Both the position numbers and the translations under genes were made by a program. A stretch of 64,000 bases of DNA from Rhynchospora pubera (lineage: Eukaryota; Streptophyta; Magnoliopsida; Poales; Cyperaceae): assembly GCA_028095005.1 (NCBI GenBank), contig CM051462.1:238198973-238262972 (forward strand), written 5' to 3'. Every line of letters starts with the position of its first letter. Positions within the stretch are counted from its first letter, which is position 1. This document shows, piece after piece, positions 35,195 to 46,687 of the stretch. The notes under the pieces were generated by a model. That model made no database searches. It saw nothing but the letters and a program-made list of their open reading frames with translations, and was not told the origin of the DNA.

Positions 35195-35437
35195 TTCAGA
35201 AAAAAAAATTATAGACAGACTGTAGCTAGGGTTTATTCCCTTTCAGAGAGAGCTCGATCGATCGAGAGAAAGTGTGTAAACGAAGAGATGGGCTAATCGC
35301 CTTCAGAGAGACCTCTCGAGAGAGAGAGATTTGGAATTTGTCTAGGGGTTCTAGCTTTCAGAGAAGAGGCGTAGAAGGTTGATCGAGTTGCTCTCAGAGG
35401 AGGTGGAGCGTACACGAAGTAGGAGAAGGAGATTCCT

Positions 35438-35593
35438 CTGAGTACCGTATACGAAGAGGAAGAGAAAAAAAGCGTATACATGTTTTTATTTTTTTGTGGA
35501 TTCTGAGATCTCACCGTCCGTTTAGATCGGACGGTTGAGTATACGAGACGTCCAGTGGATGGTTTTATTAAACCATCCAGAGGATACGACTCC
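35438..35593 (-). repeat. Inverted-repeat promoter-like block, right arm
   Basis: On the minus strand it begins GGAGTCGTATCCTCTGGATG and continues ACCATCCACTGGACGTCTCG, matching the left arm at 32231-32400 closely over about 85 bp, then more loosely through GTATACGCTTTTTTT. Confidence 0.8.
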
Positions 35594-36353
35594 CATTTCT
35601 CCCAGCCTGGCGTGCACGCCTCCCGAGGCAACTCAGGCAGCTCAAAGATTGCGCTGCCCTTCATCGCTGAATTTTCGCATCTTCCGGCATCGCCTAGCGA
35701 GATGGGATGAACCGATGAATAGATCGGCTCTTCTTCTTTCAGATGAGTACCGTTTTGTTTTGAGCATCTCTATCTCTTTTTCCTCTATCTTACTTATTAT
35801 TTCTGGAACTTTTTTTGTGCCGCTGGTTTTGGGAGAACGTTCTCATCATCGTTTCTGGTGAGATTTCAGATCAGGGTCGAGTTGTGGAGAGCAGTAGAGA
35901 AGTTGATCAAGCACGGGAGCATCGCCATGAATGCGAGGTACGTACTTTTATGTTTCTTTGAAAATAACACATTCAACTCAGATTAGGTTGATTTTCCTAC
36001 AGAGATTACTGTCTAGGTGATTTGATGTTTTCTTTTTTTTTTTTCTTTTTCTTGGTGTTAGTAGGAGCAATGTCAGGGTGTATCTCTGATAAGTTTTGAT
36101 GTTGTTAAGGAGTTATAGTTTCTATTGTTCCATATCCACTTTGTAGGGATTGAAAGTGATTTGTCAAATTTTTAGGAATCAAAATGGGATTTGAAATAAA
36201 GGCCCAAATTGTCTTACAATGTCATTCTAGGGAGAAACTAGATGCTACATGGGAACTATCTGTGAGTTTGGTTATCTTACTATGCAAATACTTACTGTGC
36301 TATATGTAATATCATATTTCTTTATGTGTCTGACAACAGGCTCACTTGAGTAG

Positions 36354-36623
36354 GTGGCTGAGGCTGACCTCTTGAAGAGAACTATCCAGATCAGCAACTT
36401 GAGCCCCCTATTAACTGTCGAGCATCTCAAGCAACTGTCTGGCTATTGTGCGACGCTGGCTGATTGCATGATAACTGAGTTAACGCACTTCGCTTTCATT
36501 GAGTGCTCGAAGCCTAAAGAGGTCACATCGGCACTGGCCCTTAATAATGTTGGTGTTGGTGGCAGGCCACTAAATGTTGAGATGGCAAAATCATTACCGG
36601 GTACGGATTCGATTAAGATTTGA
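36354..36623 (+). pseudogene. RRM-domain exon fragment
   Basis: The frame reads KRTIQISNLSPLLTVEHLKQ, ..DCMITELTHFAFIECSK.. and VGGRPLNVEMAKSLP, which is one RNA-recognition motif: RNP2 IQISNLS, a weak RNP1 at THFAFIE, and the closing strand LNVEMAKS. It begins after a splice acceptor (AGTAG/GTGGCTG) with no ATG, and similarity stops at AKSLPG, so it is one exon that reads on into intron to TGA at 36621-36623. It resembles plant SREK1-like RS-type RRM proteins, but this is from memory. No other exons of that gene are nearby. Confidence 0.7.
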
Positions 36624-36888
36624 TGTTGTTATGTTTATTGATGCATTGAATATGACATGGTTGTGGCTATTCCTTCCATAGAATTAAGTTAAAATTCACA
36701 TATGTAAATTGATATCTCTTGGCAAGGAAAATGTTTTATTCCTTTCCAGAACTATCTGATATTAATTTTAATCATAAAGACCAGCAAGAAGCTCAAACTT
36801 TTATAATATTTGATTGTTGGTTCATGTTGGTATTATGTTACTGAGGTCCTCTCATATTAGTCTTGCATATGTCTACATTGTTTTGCAG

Positions 36889-37244
36889 GAACTTTTAAAA
36901 AGGAGACTCCAAGGAAAAATAGAATATACCAAAATTTTTCAAGATACTGCCAAAGAAATGGCAAAGAAAGTTTAGGCTTCACGAAGTGAGGAGTTCAAAC
37001 AAACAGCTGAAGATCTTGATCAGTTTTTAAACAAGGTCGTGTTGAAAGTTTGGTTATATATTTTGAATTTTTTTATATTTACGGCTACATTTAGTGTTAC
37101 ATTTTGGGGTTGATTTTATTTTTTGTTTTCTATTGGTGTTGCATTTGTGGTTACCTCCTGATACGTGGAAGAGTTTCCAGTGATGAAATATTGAGCTTTG
37201 CAAAAGCTGTTCAACGATGAGCTTACTTTGGACAATATGAGCAG
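36889..37244 (+). pseudogene. LETM1-like gene fragment with stop and frameshift
   Basis: Exon 36889-37035 follows TTTTGCAG and reads ELLKRRLQGKIEYTKIFQD, then AKEMAKKV, stop, ASRSEEFKQTAEDLDQFLNK. The TAG stands where the family has a Gln (CAG). A second piece, 37161-37244, reads RGRVSSDEILSFAK and then, after one extra G, LFNDELTLDNMSR before a GT donor. These are adjacent parts of the matrix domain of LETM1, the mitochondrial inner-membrane cation/proton exchanger. With a stop, a frameshift, and no membrane or N-terminal part, it is clearly non-functional. It lies just downstream of the RRM fragment, so both may have been moved together. Confidence 0.85.
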
Positions 37245-37845
37245 GTTAACTTTTATATATTATTTAGATTAGATTTCCCATTAGTTCTCACTTATCTTCA
37301 GGGAAAGAGCAGATGCCTTTTTTCTCTTTATTTGTTTTTTTTATTGGTTTTTTGAAAATATGTTTAGGAACGGATAAAAAGTAGTCTTATATTTGGAGGG
37401 TAGCAGTAAATTATTCATGTAAGTTTCTTTATTAATAAATAATTAGAGGATTTAAGATATTATTCATGCTAGAGTCCTCAAAATGTGGGAAACTGTCAAT
37501 CCAAAAAATGATAATGTGTGGGGCATGAATTTTGTTCTGTTGGACAGCAACGTTTGTCTTTCTCTTTCATGCATTCAACGTTTGTCTTTTTCTTAATGCT
37601 ATATCCTTTCAATATTTAAAATATGGAGGTGCAATCCAATCTGTATATTAATACACTCGGGTTACTGATTGCCTACACAGTTCCTAATGATAAGAGGAGA
37701 AAATAGCTACTATATCTTTGAGATTGTTTGCTGTCAAATGAAGATCTAAGGATTGACTAGCAGAAAATGCAAAAAAAATATTTATTTTTTTTTATTACAA
37801 ATGGATTGTATATCCTGCCAATTGCTGTCAAATGTCTATCCTGCT

Positions 37846-38054
37846 AATTGCTGTCAAATGAAGATCTGAGTATTTGTTATTTATTATTTATTGAAGAACA
37901 TCTCCTCTTTTGTATTCCTGCACTTGAAAAAGGTTCATCGACATTTATTATTTAATTGCTGTCAAATGAAGATCTGAGTATTTTTTATTTATTATTTATT
38001 GAAGAACATCTCCTCTTTTGTATTCCTGCACTTGAAAAAGGTTCATCGACATTT
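37846..38054. repeat. 101 bp direct duplication
   Basis: 37846-37946 and 37954-38054 are nearly identical 101 bp copies with a 7 bp spacer, each starting AATTGCTGTCAAATGAAGAT and ending GTTCATCGACATTT. A shorter partial copy of the first words lies just upstream near 37818. This is a local duplication in the decayed gene-fragment zone. The remaining DNA from 37245 to 39521 shows no recognisable exon. Confidence 0.95.
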
Positions 38055-39525
38055 TTGTTATTTGTGCTTGAAGAAAACAATTGGCAGGATATTCATCACT
38101 CCTTTCTGGTCTTGGAGCAGTGATGTTACAGTCTGAATTTTTTTATTTGGTTCATATAGTTCTAAGCTTTTGTACACTATTTGAAAATTTACTATACTGT
38201 TAGACTTCACTTATTTATGTTTGACTTGGGATTTCTTTTAAAAAAATAGAATGTGGAGAGATTATACTTTATGGCATAGTCAAAAGTTGCATCAATTCAG
38301 TTAAGCACGTGCTGCAATTCATAGAGCGAGGTATGCAATTTTTTTTCCTTTTGAATTTCTTCATAACAAGCACATACTACTTGCAAAGAAAATGTAAAGA
38401 TAGTTATCTAAAGAGTGCCTATCGGTAAATTAGCGATATTTATTTAAATATTCTAATCATCAGTTTCATTCTTTTCTTTATGAAGACACTTTTTCATTAA
38501 TTATTGATAATTTTCAATGTGCTTTAGGTTTCCTCGCATAAATGACCTGTTGAGCTCTCCAAGGTTAGAGCATTTAGGATCTATACAAAAAAAAAAAAAA
38601 ATCTGGTATGATTTTATATTTATTTCACGCATGGTTAGATGATTGCAAATTTTCAATGTATTATTTTTTATATTTAGAGACTAAAATCCCAAAATGCCGA
38701 TACTTTATTTTGTTGAAGTCCCTTAACAATACCCAACATCTTATTACACAGTTCTAGCTTATATGTGCTGGTATCAGTTGTGGCAGCATTTATGTGAGAA
38801 AATTAATTCTCTGTAGTTTCTTATTCTCTTTATTAGACTTTGCAACAGCATAAGCTAGAGTTTGAAGATAATTTTTTTACCAGAAATTCTTATTGACAAG
38901 CAATCTTTGCTTGGAATTTGGAGCAGTATTGCTGTCGACTGTCAAGGAGTAAGAATTCTCTTTATTTGATTGTCATATGTAATTTTTTTTTTCTTATACC
39001 CTTTCTCCTTATTACATTTTGTTAATGGAATCGATCCTTTTATATAGATCATTTCATGTTTGCACCTCATTCTACCCTTTTGAGTTATAGTGCATTTCTC
39101 TCTTTGTAATGTTAATTAGTTCATAATTTTCTTTGAATGGTAATTATCTAATTATATTTGATACAATGAATATATAATAATTAAAACACTTCTATTAGTC
39201 AGCTAAGATGGTTCTTCTATATTTTTAAAATAAATTTAGTTGTAGTTTCACGAGAGTATTATTACATTAAAAGATCATGTTCTTTTTAAGGGAAGTCAAT
39301 GACGATATGTGTACTAATCGACTATAATTTAAAATGCTGCTTTCATTGACAATATTGGATAGTATCATAATTACAACATAGTACATAGTATTATAATAGC
39401 ATGGTGCTATTATAATAAATTAATTAGTCTATATAAATTTATAGTTATATTGATGGCACCTGGTAGTTAGGCATGATCGTTATAATTAAAACATGTAATT
39501 AGCAATGAACGTAATTGAAGAGCAA

Positions 39526-39552
39526 TTGCGCAACGCGCGAAATTAGCACTAG
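39526..39552 (+). mobile_element. Helitron 3' terminus
   Basis: A GCGC-AAC-GCGC hairpin framed by TT and GAA is followed by ATTAGCACTAG and T, so CTAG ends at 39552 next to T. It resembles the better terminus at 19571 (..GCATTAGCTAG). The matching 5' end is unclear. If it lay upstream of about 36300, the RRM and LETM1 fragments would be Helitron cargo; this is inference. Confidence 0.65.
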
Positions 39553-39652
39553 TTACACATAATTTTTCCGGTGGATTTTTGGAGAAATTAGACAGCACAT
39601 ATAAACAGAAAATATTATTTCTGGGATTAAAAAGTAAGAAAATATTAACAAT

Positions 39653-39840
39653 GGCTCCGTTTGGATGCGTTGAGAATAAGGTAGGAAGAAGGAAGAAGGG
39701 AAGAAATTTATTTGGAAGGGGTAAATTTATTGGGAAGTGTGTAACTTTTGTGAAGAGTTTGGATGGTTAGAAATAAATTTATTGATAAAAAGTAGTTATT
39801 TCTTATTCCTTATTCGGGAAGAAGCCATCCAAACGGAGCC
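39653..39840. mobile_element. GTTTGGAT-type MITE, 188 bp
   Basis: Perfect 15 bp TIRs GGCTCCGTTTGGATG, flanked by AAT on both sides (39650-39652 and 39841-39843). It contains the family core GGGAAGTGTGTAACTTTTG. Confidence 0.82.
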
Positions 39841-40026
39841 AATGAAAATAGTGATTCAGTATTCTTCAAAAGTAACCATGTCATTATGCAATTTGAAATA
39901 CCCGACTAAAAACTTGACCATGATTACCTCTCGACGAGATCTTTGCAATTCGAGTAAATTCGACTTAGACTTGAATTCGCACCAAACCTTAAACAAACTT
40001 TTTCATAAAACTTCAAATTACACATT

Positions 40027-40343
40027 GGTGTGTTTGGAAGTGTGATGAATAAGAATAGAATAGCTTATTTTATAACAAGAGTGGTGAATAAGGAATGTTA
40101 AATAATTACTTATTCTTAAATTAAGAGATGTTGTTTGGGTGGTTAGTTAAGAATAAGAACAAGAAAACATATTAAAATAATGATTTGTTGTTGGATGGTT
40201 AACTTATTTTATTCTAGTTCCAACATTTTGTTGGAATAAGAACAAGAGCCCGAATAAGCTATTCCGCTTGTTCTAAAATGTATTTGGCAACCCCTAGAAT
40301 TAGCAATTCCGAATAAAGTCTTATTCCAAGGGTTCCAAACCAC
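40027..40343. mobile_element. Possible further MITE
   Basis: The left end GGTGTGTTTGGAA and the reversed right end ATGTGGTTTGGAA are similar, and GAATAGCTTATT near the left matches AATAAGCTATTC near the right in inverted orientation. No TSD was found. AATAAG words recur inside. Confidence 0.4.
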
Positions 40344-40790
40344 ATATATCCACTAAAACAAAAACGATCATTAACAACTGCTTTACTTGAAAATTCGCAG
40401 ATTCGAAATCCGATTGGGGTCTTTCGTAAACATTTAATTTAAAAATAAGTTAGATGACTTAGACCTCTAATTTATTTTTTTTTAAAAAAACAACTGCCTT
40501 ACTTTTAGATGGAGTAGGACACGCGCCACCGGTGAATTTAGGTACCAACAGCTGTAACTAGCTGTAACATAATCCAGTGACTAGTGAATCCAACGCCAAA
40601 ACTTGACCATGGTTGTATCCCATCCGGCACTTACTCACTCCTTGAATGCTATTTGTCCTTAATAAAAATATTATTTGTTCTAAAAAAAAATATTTGATAT
40701 GAGAAAAAAAAATTTTGTTCTAATTGTCATAGTTCTTTAAAATAATTTCCCAACTCTGTCATGGCTACTCCATTCCCACCAAACAATATA

Positions 40791-40942
40791 GGTGTGTTTG
40801 GATAGGTGTGGGAAGAAGGGAAGAAGGGAAGAAGTGAGAAGAAGTATTGGGAAGTGTGTAACTTTATGAAGAGTTTGAATTGTTTATAATTTTTTTTTCT
40901 TCTTCCTTCTTCTTCTTCTTTCTTCCAACGATCCAAACGCAC
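40791..40942. mobile_element. GTTTGGAT-type MITE, about 152 bp
   Basis: Left end GGTGTGTTTGGATAGG, reversed right end GTGCGTTTGGATCG. Internally almost the same as the MITE at 22496-22651 (GGTGTGGGAAGAAGGGAAG and the AAGTGTGTAACTTTATGAA core). It sits just downstream of PP2C copy 2. The TSD is unclear. Confidence 0.75.
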
Positions 40943-41205
40943 AGTATAGTACTCTGGATTTCGAATTTCAGAACCGTAGATACAAGTGAGATATGCAACC
41001 ATTCCCACCAAAATGTGTTTCTTTTATTATTAACTTGAGAGTTGAGAGTCCGATGACAAACCTGGTAAGTACAACACAAAAAGTTTACAAATGCTACATG
41101 TCATTGACTACGATACAACAGAAACAGATTACAAGCGGTGCATTGGAACCTATTTTTTTTTCATCCATCCAAATTCCAGCTACTGAGGTTATTATTGAAT
41201 CGAAC

Positions 41206-44200
41206 CTAACTCTGCATTGCGGTACTGAGTTGAACAACAATGACGCTAATGTTATCTCTGCTACCTCGCGATATTGCAATCTTAACCAATAGCGATGCCA
41301 CGTCTGTAGGTGTCGGGCCTGCAAGCAAACAGCTTCTGACAATGTAGCATGCCATTTCATTTGAAATGACATCCCATAAGCCATCACTTGCTAGGATGAT
41401 GAACTCATCTTCCAGAACTCGTTCCGTTATAGTAACCTCTGGCTCACAAATCACATAAGCTTTAAGCTTGTGATCTCCTGTACAAAATTATTAACTCATC
41501 AAGGATGACCACCATTGCTTACTTATCATTTTATCATAGCTATAATATAGTCACTTGTATAACATATTGAGGACACCTGCCTCAATTTAATTAAAGGAAA
41601 AGGTGCAAAAATATATACAGAATGAATAATACCGATAGATCTAGAATTGTTTAGAACGCCCCATACACGGTATCCATCTGACTCGATGACCTTCCCTCCT
41701 GCTGCTTCAATCCTTTGCATCTCATCCGGTCTGTTTGGCTGAAAAGCAAAAAAAGGTGTACAAGTCCACAACTATATATGTTTGGAGCCATTTTCTTTTA
41801 ACAAATTATATTTAATCCAAAATTAAATTTCAGGAGCTTAAAAGCGTTATTTCAAATTTCAGGATGGTAAAATGTTTATAACAATGCCAGACTAAAAAAT
41901 AATTTCTGAGTCCTAAAATGTAGTCAACTAGAAAGGAAAAGAAAATTGGCTGTTTGGCAAACTCGACCCTGGAAAAAATCAGTTAGAGCTCACATTTCAA
42001 AGGCCCAAAGAAAAATTGGTTCCTTCATCCTGCTTCTAAAATGGAATTCGGCACCTTTCGAAAATTATCACGCTGGGATTCTGTCCGTTAAATCTATCTA
42101 TCAACGCTACGGACAACAGAATGCGACTTAATATATCTTTCCTCTACCTTTTAACTTACAAGTCAAGGCGGCGACATATTTTGTCTCTTCTACAAGGAAG
42201 TAATCCATCTTTCAATAATTTGAAGCTGCATCTTCTCTGTGGATCGAACTGATACTCTTTTTTTTGTTGCCTTTGTTGTTTTATGCTATTAACTTTTGGA
42301 ATCTTCTAGGATTAGTTCTAGTTCTTCAAGAAAGGTCTTGCGATGCTTGAATTGTTTTTATCTTAAGTTGCTTTCAGATTTTGTTTGTTTATTTTTTTTA
42401 AGTCTGGTAGGCGAACTGCCATACCATCGATTTTAATTTGTAAAACAAAAGTTATACAGACTTATAATACAGGATTTACAAAAATCAGCTAAGTTGCTGT
42501 ACCATACCAGTACCCGGTACCCCAACTGGTACGGCAATCCTGAGAACAGCCTCCTTAGTTGAATCCCAACTGGTATTGTAACCTCAAGTGGTACTGCAAG
42601 TCTGCAACCTCCCCTGGTACCGGCAACACTGAAAACTCCTTTTAGTTCTTCTAATCTGAACTTTTTTGGTTCAGAAATATTAATCATTTGGCATACTACA
42701 AAATGCTATTGATTTAATTATGTTAAGGGCAATAATTTTAATTTAAAATTATGTTAACAGAAAAAATTTGTAGAAGTATCTTAGCTCAAACTCAAGAAGT
42801 GAACATATATGCCAAAGAGAATTAGGTTAATTTCTAACTGTTCATTCTGCAGTAATATAGGCATTTCTGTTGTTCCAAAATCTGTCAGAACATTTTTGTC
42901 TTTATTTTCAATTATAGAGGAACGATTATGGCATGTTGTTTCTAGCTTGTGCATCAATAATGATTGTGTTGTTACCTTGTGATCAGAAGAGAGTGCGACT
43001 GTGGTGCCACCCCGGGAAAGCACGGCCCGTGAGACTCCACAGTTTGCAACAATAATCCTGTTTTTACCAACCACCACAGTCAAAGCAGTGGAACCCACAG
43101 TCTCCCTGAAGTCAGGCTCGATCCTGTCATATAGTATTGGTTCTTTGTTGCCTCCAACTTCAGCATCTAATCTTCTAAAGCTCTCCACCATTGTGTTTTC
43201 CCAGCGTCCAAACTCTGATTCTATCATTGGCCATCGTCGAGCGACCTCTTCTGCCACGATCAAGTGCATCCTTTCCCTACATGCATTTGCTACTTGGGAG
43301 CCACCGTGCCCGTCATAGACTGCAAAGAAGTCGTATTCATGGCTACATGCAAACTCACTTGCTGTTCTGGTAAATGCAAGCTCAACCATTACTGCATCTT
43401 CCATGTCTCTCGTTTTTCCTAGTCAAAAAGATGGACAAAATCTGGTAAACTGTTATTTAATTTTCAGGTTTGCATATTTCACTACTCGTCATGCATCCAT
43501 GTATCCAATTAAGTGCCTATTTTAGAACCTGTTTTTTTTCATCTTATTTTGTGTGAGTAACACACACAACAACATTCAAATTGAAGTGATCTTTGGCAGC
43601 AGCGCTGCTTCATGTACACATATATTAGCCAAAATATTGAAATCATATGATTCTTTAATCTACTAGTCTACTACAATCTCAAGTTCCTGTTTTAACGTCC
43701 GTAAATCATAAGTCTAAGTCCAATATTTCTGTTAAACGTATAGATCAAATAGGGTTTGATCAATTTATTTAAAATTAAATTTAAGAGTCTCCACTTTGAC
43801 CATACTTAAATATGCTGACTGAGCAGGATTTTAAGAATTCATTTTTTTTTTCACTGGATGCCTAAATGCTTTTCATTTCATGGGATGAAAAAGGAGAAGC
43901 AAAATTGGACCCAAGGTGATTGAGAGATAAAAAAAATTAAAGACTTAAATCATTATTCAAGGTATAAGATGGATATATAAATACTATTTGGCCCGACAAC
44001 TGGTACACTCATCAGAACCTTAAGGCTTAAGCAGTGGTACAATATATTGGTGCTAAAAGGTCCAAATAATAGAGCAACAAAGGATCAAATAATCAAGTGA
44101 ATTTAAGTTCTTCTTATACCACAAATTAAATGCAACCTGTAGGCAACTAGCTAGGTATACATAATGAATCATCCTCTTAACGGTTGAATTTGCTCATTTC

Positions 44201-44371
44201 CTGTATGTACTAAGAGAAAATGGATAGTAGTCCTACGTGGTAATACATTAATTATTAAAGCACAATTGCTTAATTAATTAAGGTTTTACCTAAAAGCGAT
44301 GCGACCCAGTAAGAGGGCTGCGGCATCAAACGTGGCGGTGCCTGCATCAACCCGTAACCGATGCATCGCAT
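41206..44371 (-). CDS. PP2C family protein phosphatase, copy 2
   Basis: Four exons on the minus strand: 44290-44371, 42976-43418, 41633-41738 and 41206-41477. Phases agree, giving 300 residues. Motifs in order: GKTRDMEDAV (28-37), YDGHGGSQVA (Asp63), CGVSRAVL (Val156), SSDHKPNRPDEMQRI, VWGVLNNSRSIGD, LASDGLWDVISNE (Asp242) and SRDNISVIVV (Asp285). The SDHKP-RPDE and ASDGLWDV-SNE text is like group A PP2Cs, the negative regulators in ABA signalling that dephosphorylate SnRK2 kinases. The direct metal ligands are kept. Two family residues are not: the phosphate-binding Arg before MED is Thr30, and the GDSR Asp is Val156. The Trp that locks onto ABA receptors in group A is Ser here (VIESDGYRV), so receptor control is doubtful. 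The N-terminus is very short. Confidence 0.92.
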
Positions 44372-46687
44372 TTCAGAGGTTCTGCTTTCCTTTTCCTGCC
44401 TCAAGTGCACTGAATCATCAGCAGCTGTCCATCTCTTCATCACATAAAAGTTAAAACTAATTAATTTATATAATCTTTGGGCTTGAGATTATATTCCACT
44501 TCCGGTACCTAGCAACACATATTGATATAGTAGTGCAGTTGGCAATGGTAGAACTGGTCACTGGACACTGGTGCCTAGTGGGTACAAATAGGATTGAGAT
44601 TGGAAGGGTGGGGTCCGGCACACGTGGCAGCATGCATGTTGCGGTGAGAAATGGATGGCGCTGATTGACTATGATCTGCATGCCCAGCCCACAGAATCAA
44701 TCAAGCAAGGTTCAACGTTCAAGATCAAGCTTCTACCACGAAATGACAAAATATTGATTCTTCCGAGGGGTCACCCAGTCCATCTCTAAAACTTTTCTTC
44801 CCCTTCTTTTTCTATAATATGTATATATAATGGAAAAAGAAGGACGAGAACGGACGTGATTCCGACAAAAGAAAAAAAAAAACAAAAGAAGAGATGAAAA
44901 AAATATATATTCATTTAATTTCCAAATATTAATTGCAAGAGGAAAATAAAAGTGGATAAAAAATTGAAATTTTCTCTGTTTATATTATGTAATTTTTTAA
45001 AAAAAAATTTAAGTGTAAGAACGTTAACTTCGTTTCCTTCTTGTCATAATACATATCTTTCGATTAATTAAAAATTTTGTTTTATTAGGTCCGACAATTC
45101 GGACCGTATAAACATAATATATTATATAGAGAATGAACGGTCCGGAGTATTTGCATGATTTCCAATGTCATACGCAAATTCCACCTCTTTCCAATTGTCA
45201 TACATATCTGTGAGATTGGCTATTGTCCAGACTAGGGTTTTCCTATTCAGTTTTGAACCATTGGATTGCTGCAAGATTCGTGCTCAGAGATAGATGTGTG
45301 GTGGGGATCCATGCGCTAAAGAGTAAAGAGGGTTTCTGCGTTAAAAATTTGCGTTACTCAGTCTCCATAAAAAATCACGCGACTTGAATCCAAGCCATCT
45401 ATCCATCATCTCTGTCAAAAATCAAAATATGTACGCTGGCCATCTCTCCATCTCGCAAACTCTGTACGCGAAGACAGGAATTCATCTCAACAAATCACTC
45501 TCTCAAACTCAGGTTATCTCGCCATCTCTCTCAAATTCCCTGAATTTTCGAAATGAAATCCTAAGAGATCAATCATCGAATTACAAAAATTAGTACAAAT
45601 GTCTCTGGATGAACCAATTGAACAATTAAAAATCATACAAATTGCAACAAAAACTAAAATAGATTGATGAGAGAGATGGGGGAGATGCAGAGGCATTGAA
45701 GGTGAGAGGGAGTGCCTTCCTATTTTCAAAGACAACACACACTGCCTCTGCCTAGGTTTGATCGACGGCGTTGATCAAGGAGAAGACACACCGTCTACTC
45801 GTCTAGGGAGTGAGGTGACGATGAGAGGGTCTAGGGACATGCCACCAAAGATTGTCGTTTATATTCGTGTTAATTACAAATCTTCATATTAAATAAGAAA
45901 TCAGTTAATTCCGAGTAACATTGATGGATTTACTTTTCTTACCTGCGTCTTCCAGACGAGCTTCCCATAATTTATTGTAATATTTGCGTTTCTATTTTGT
46001 TGTAAATTTTGCAAACAGATCTCCTTAGTTCATTATAGAATATCAATTAATGTTCCAAAGTAGAAAATTAGATTAGATTTCAAAAGTTTACGAATTGTAA
46101 AAAATTATTAAAATCTTCAAAAGTTTGTTTTCTCGCCGTACGTCGACATTTATATCAGGAATTCGAACTTTTTTTTTTTTTCCGGAAAAAGTTGGCAAAA
46201 AGCCACTATCATTATCTAATCTAACAATAACCAGTTTCTGTACAGCATAGTAACCCATATCAACTGGAACCAACATAGACTTTAGCTAGTTGTTATCATA
46301 AATTGTTCGTTTCTTGAGATGTCAGTGAACAAAACAAAAACTTCTAGCTCATAAAACAAAAACAAATTGCTCAATAAACTACATTAGGCTTAATCAAACG
46401 GACAAGGTAAAGATGCCATCAACAACTTGCTTCAGAGTTAAACAAGTTGACTTGTAGAATTACAAAGACGTGAAATATCAAATTAATTGCTCTTATTTTG
46501 GTAAAACTGACAACAGCTTATAGAAACTTTTTTTTTTTTATATATATCCACTTTTCTAGCTACTAGAATTAGAGCATGTCAAATATCCTAACAACATCCA
46601 TCAGATATCAACTAGTACTCTACCTCTCAAAAAGAACTTTTTAAAAAAAGAAAAGAAACATAGAGAGAGAAATCATTTTCCTATACC
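44372..46687. other. Intergenic DNA between PP2C copy 2 and the next gene
   Basis: The first ~350 bp is the promoter side of PP2C copy 2 and shares words with the region upstream of copy 1. The rest is AT-rich; open frames at 45384-45738 are short and unrecognised. No transposon ends could be delimited. Confidence 0.45.

Noticed and set aside
38580..39552. TCTATACAAAA at 38580 as the 5' end of the Helitron ending at 39552
   Set aside because: The text after TCTATAC is an A-run and does not resemble the other 5' ends here; the start is left open.
41946..42131. 61-codon frame in PP2C copy 2 intron 2
   Set aside because: Located within an intron, unrecognised, and no splice support.
20014..44371. 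Reading the two PP2C loci as one long gene
   Set aside because: Each locus has its own start exon, four exons in order and its own stop.
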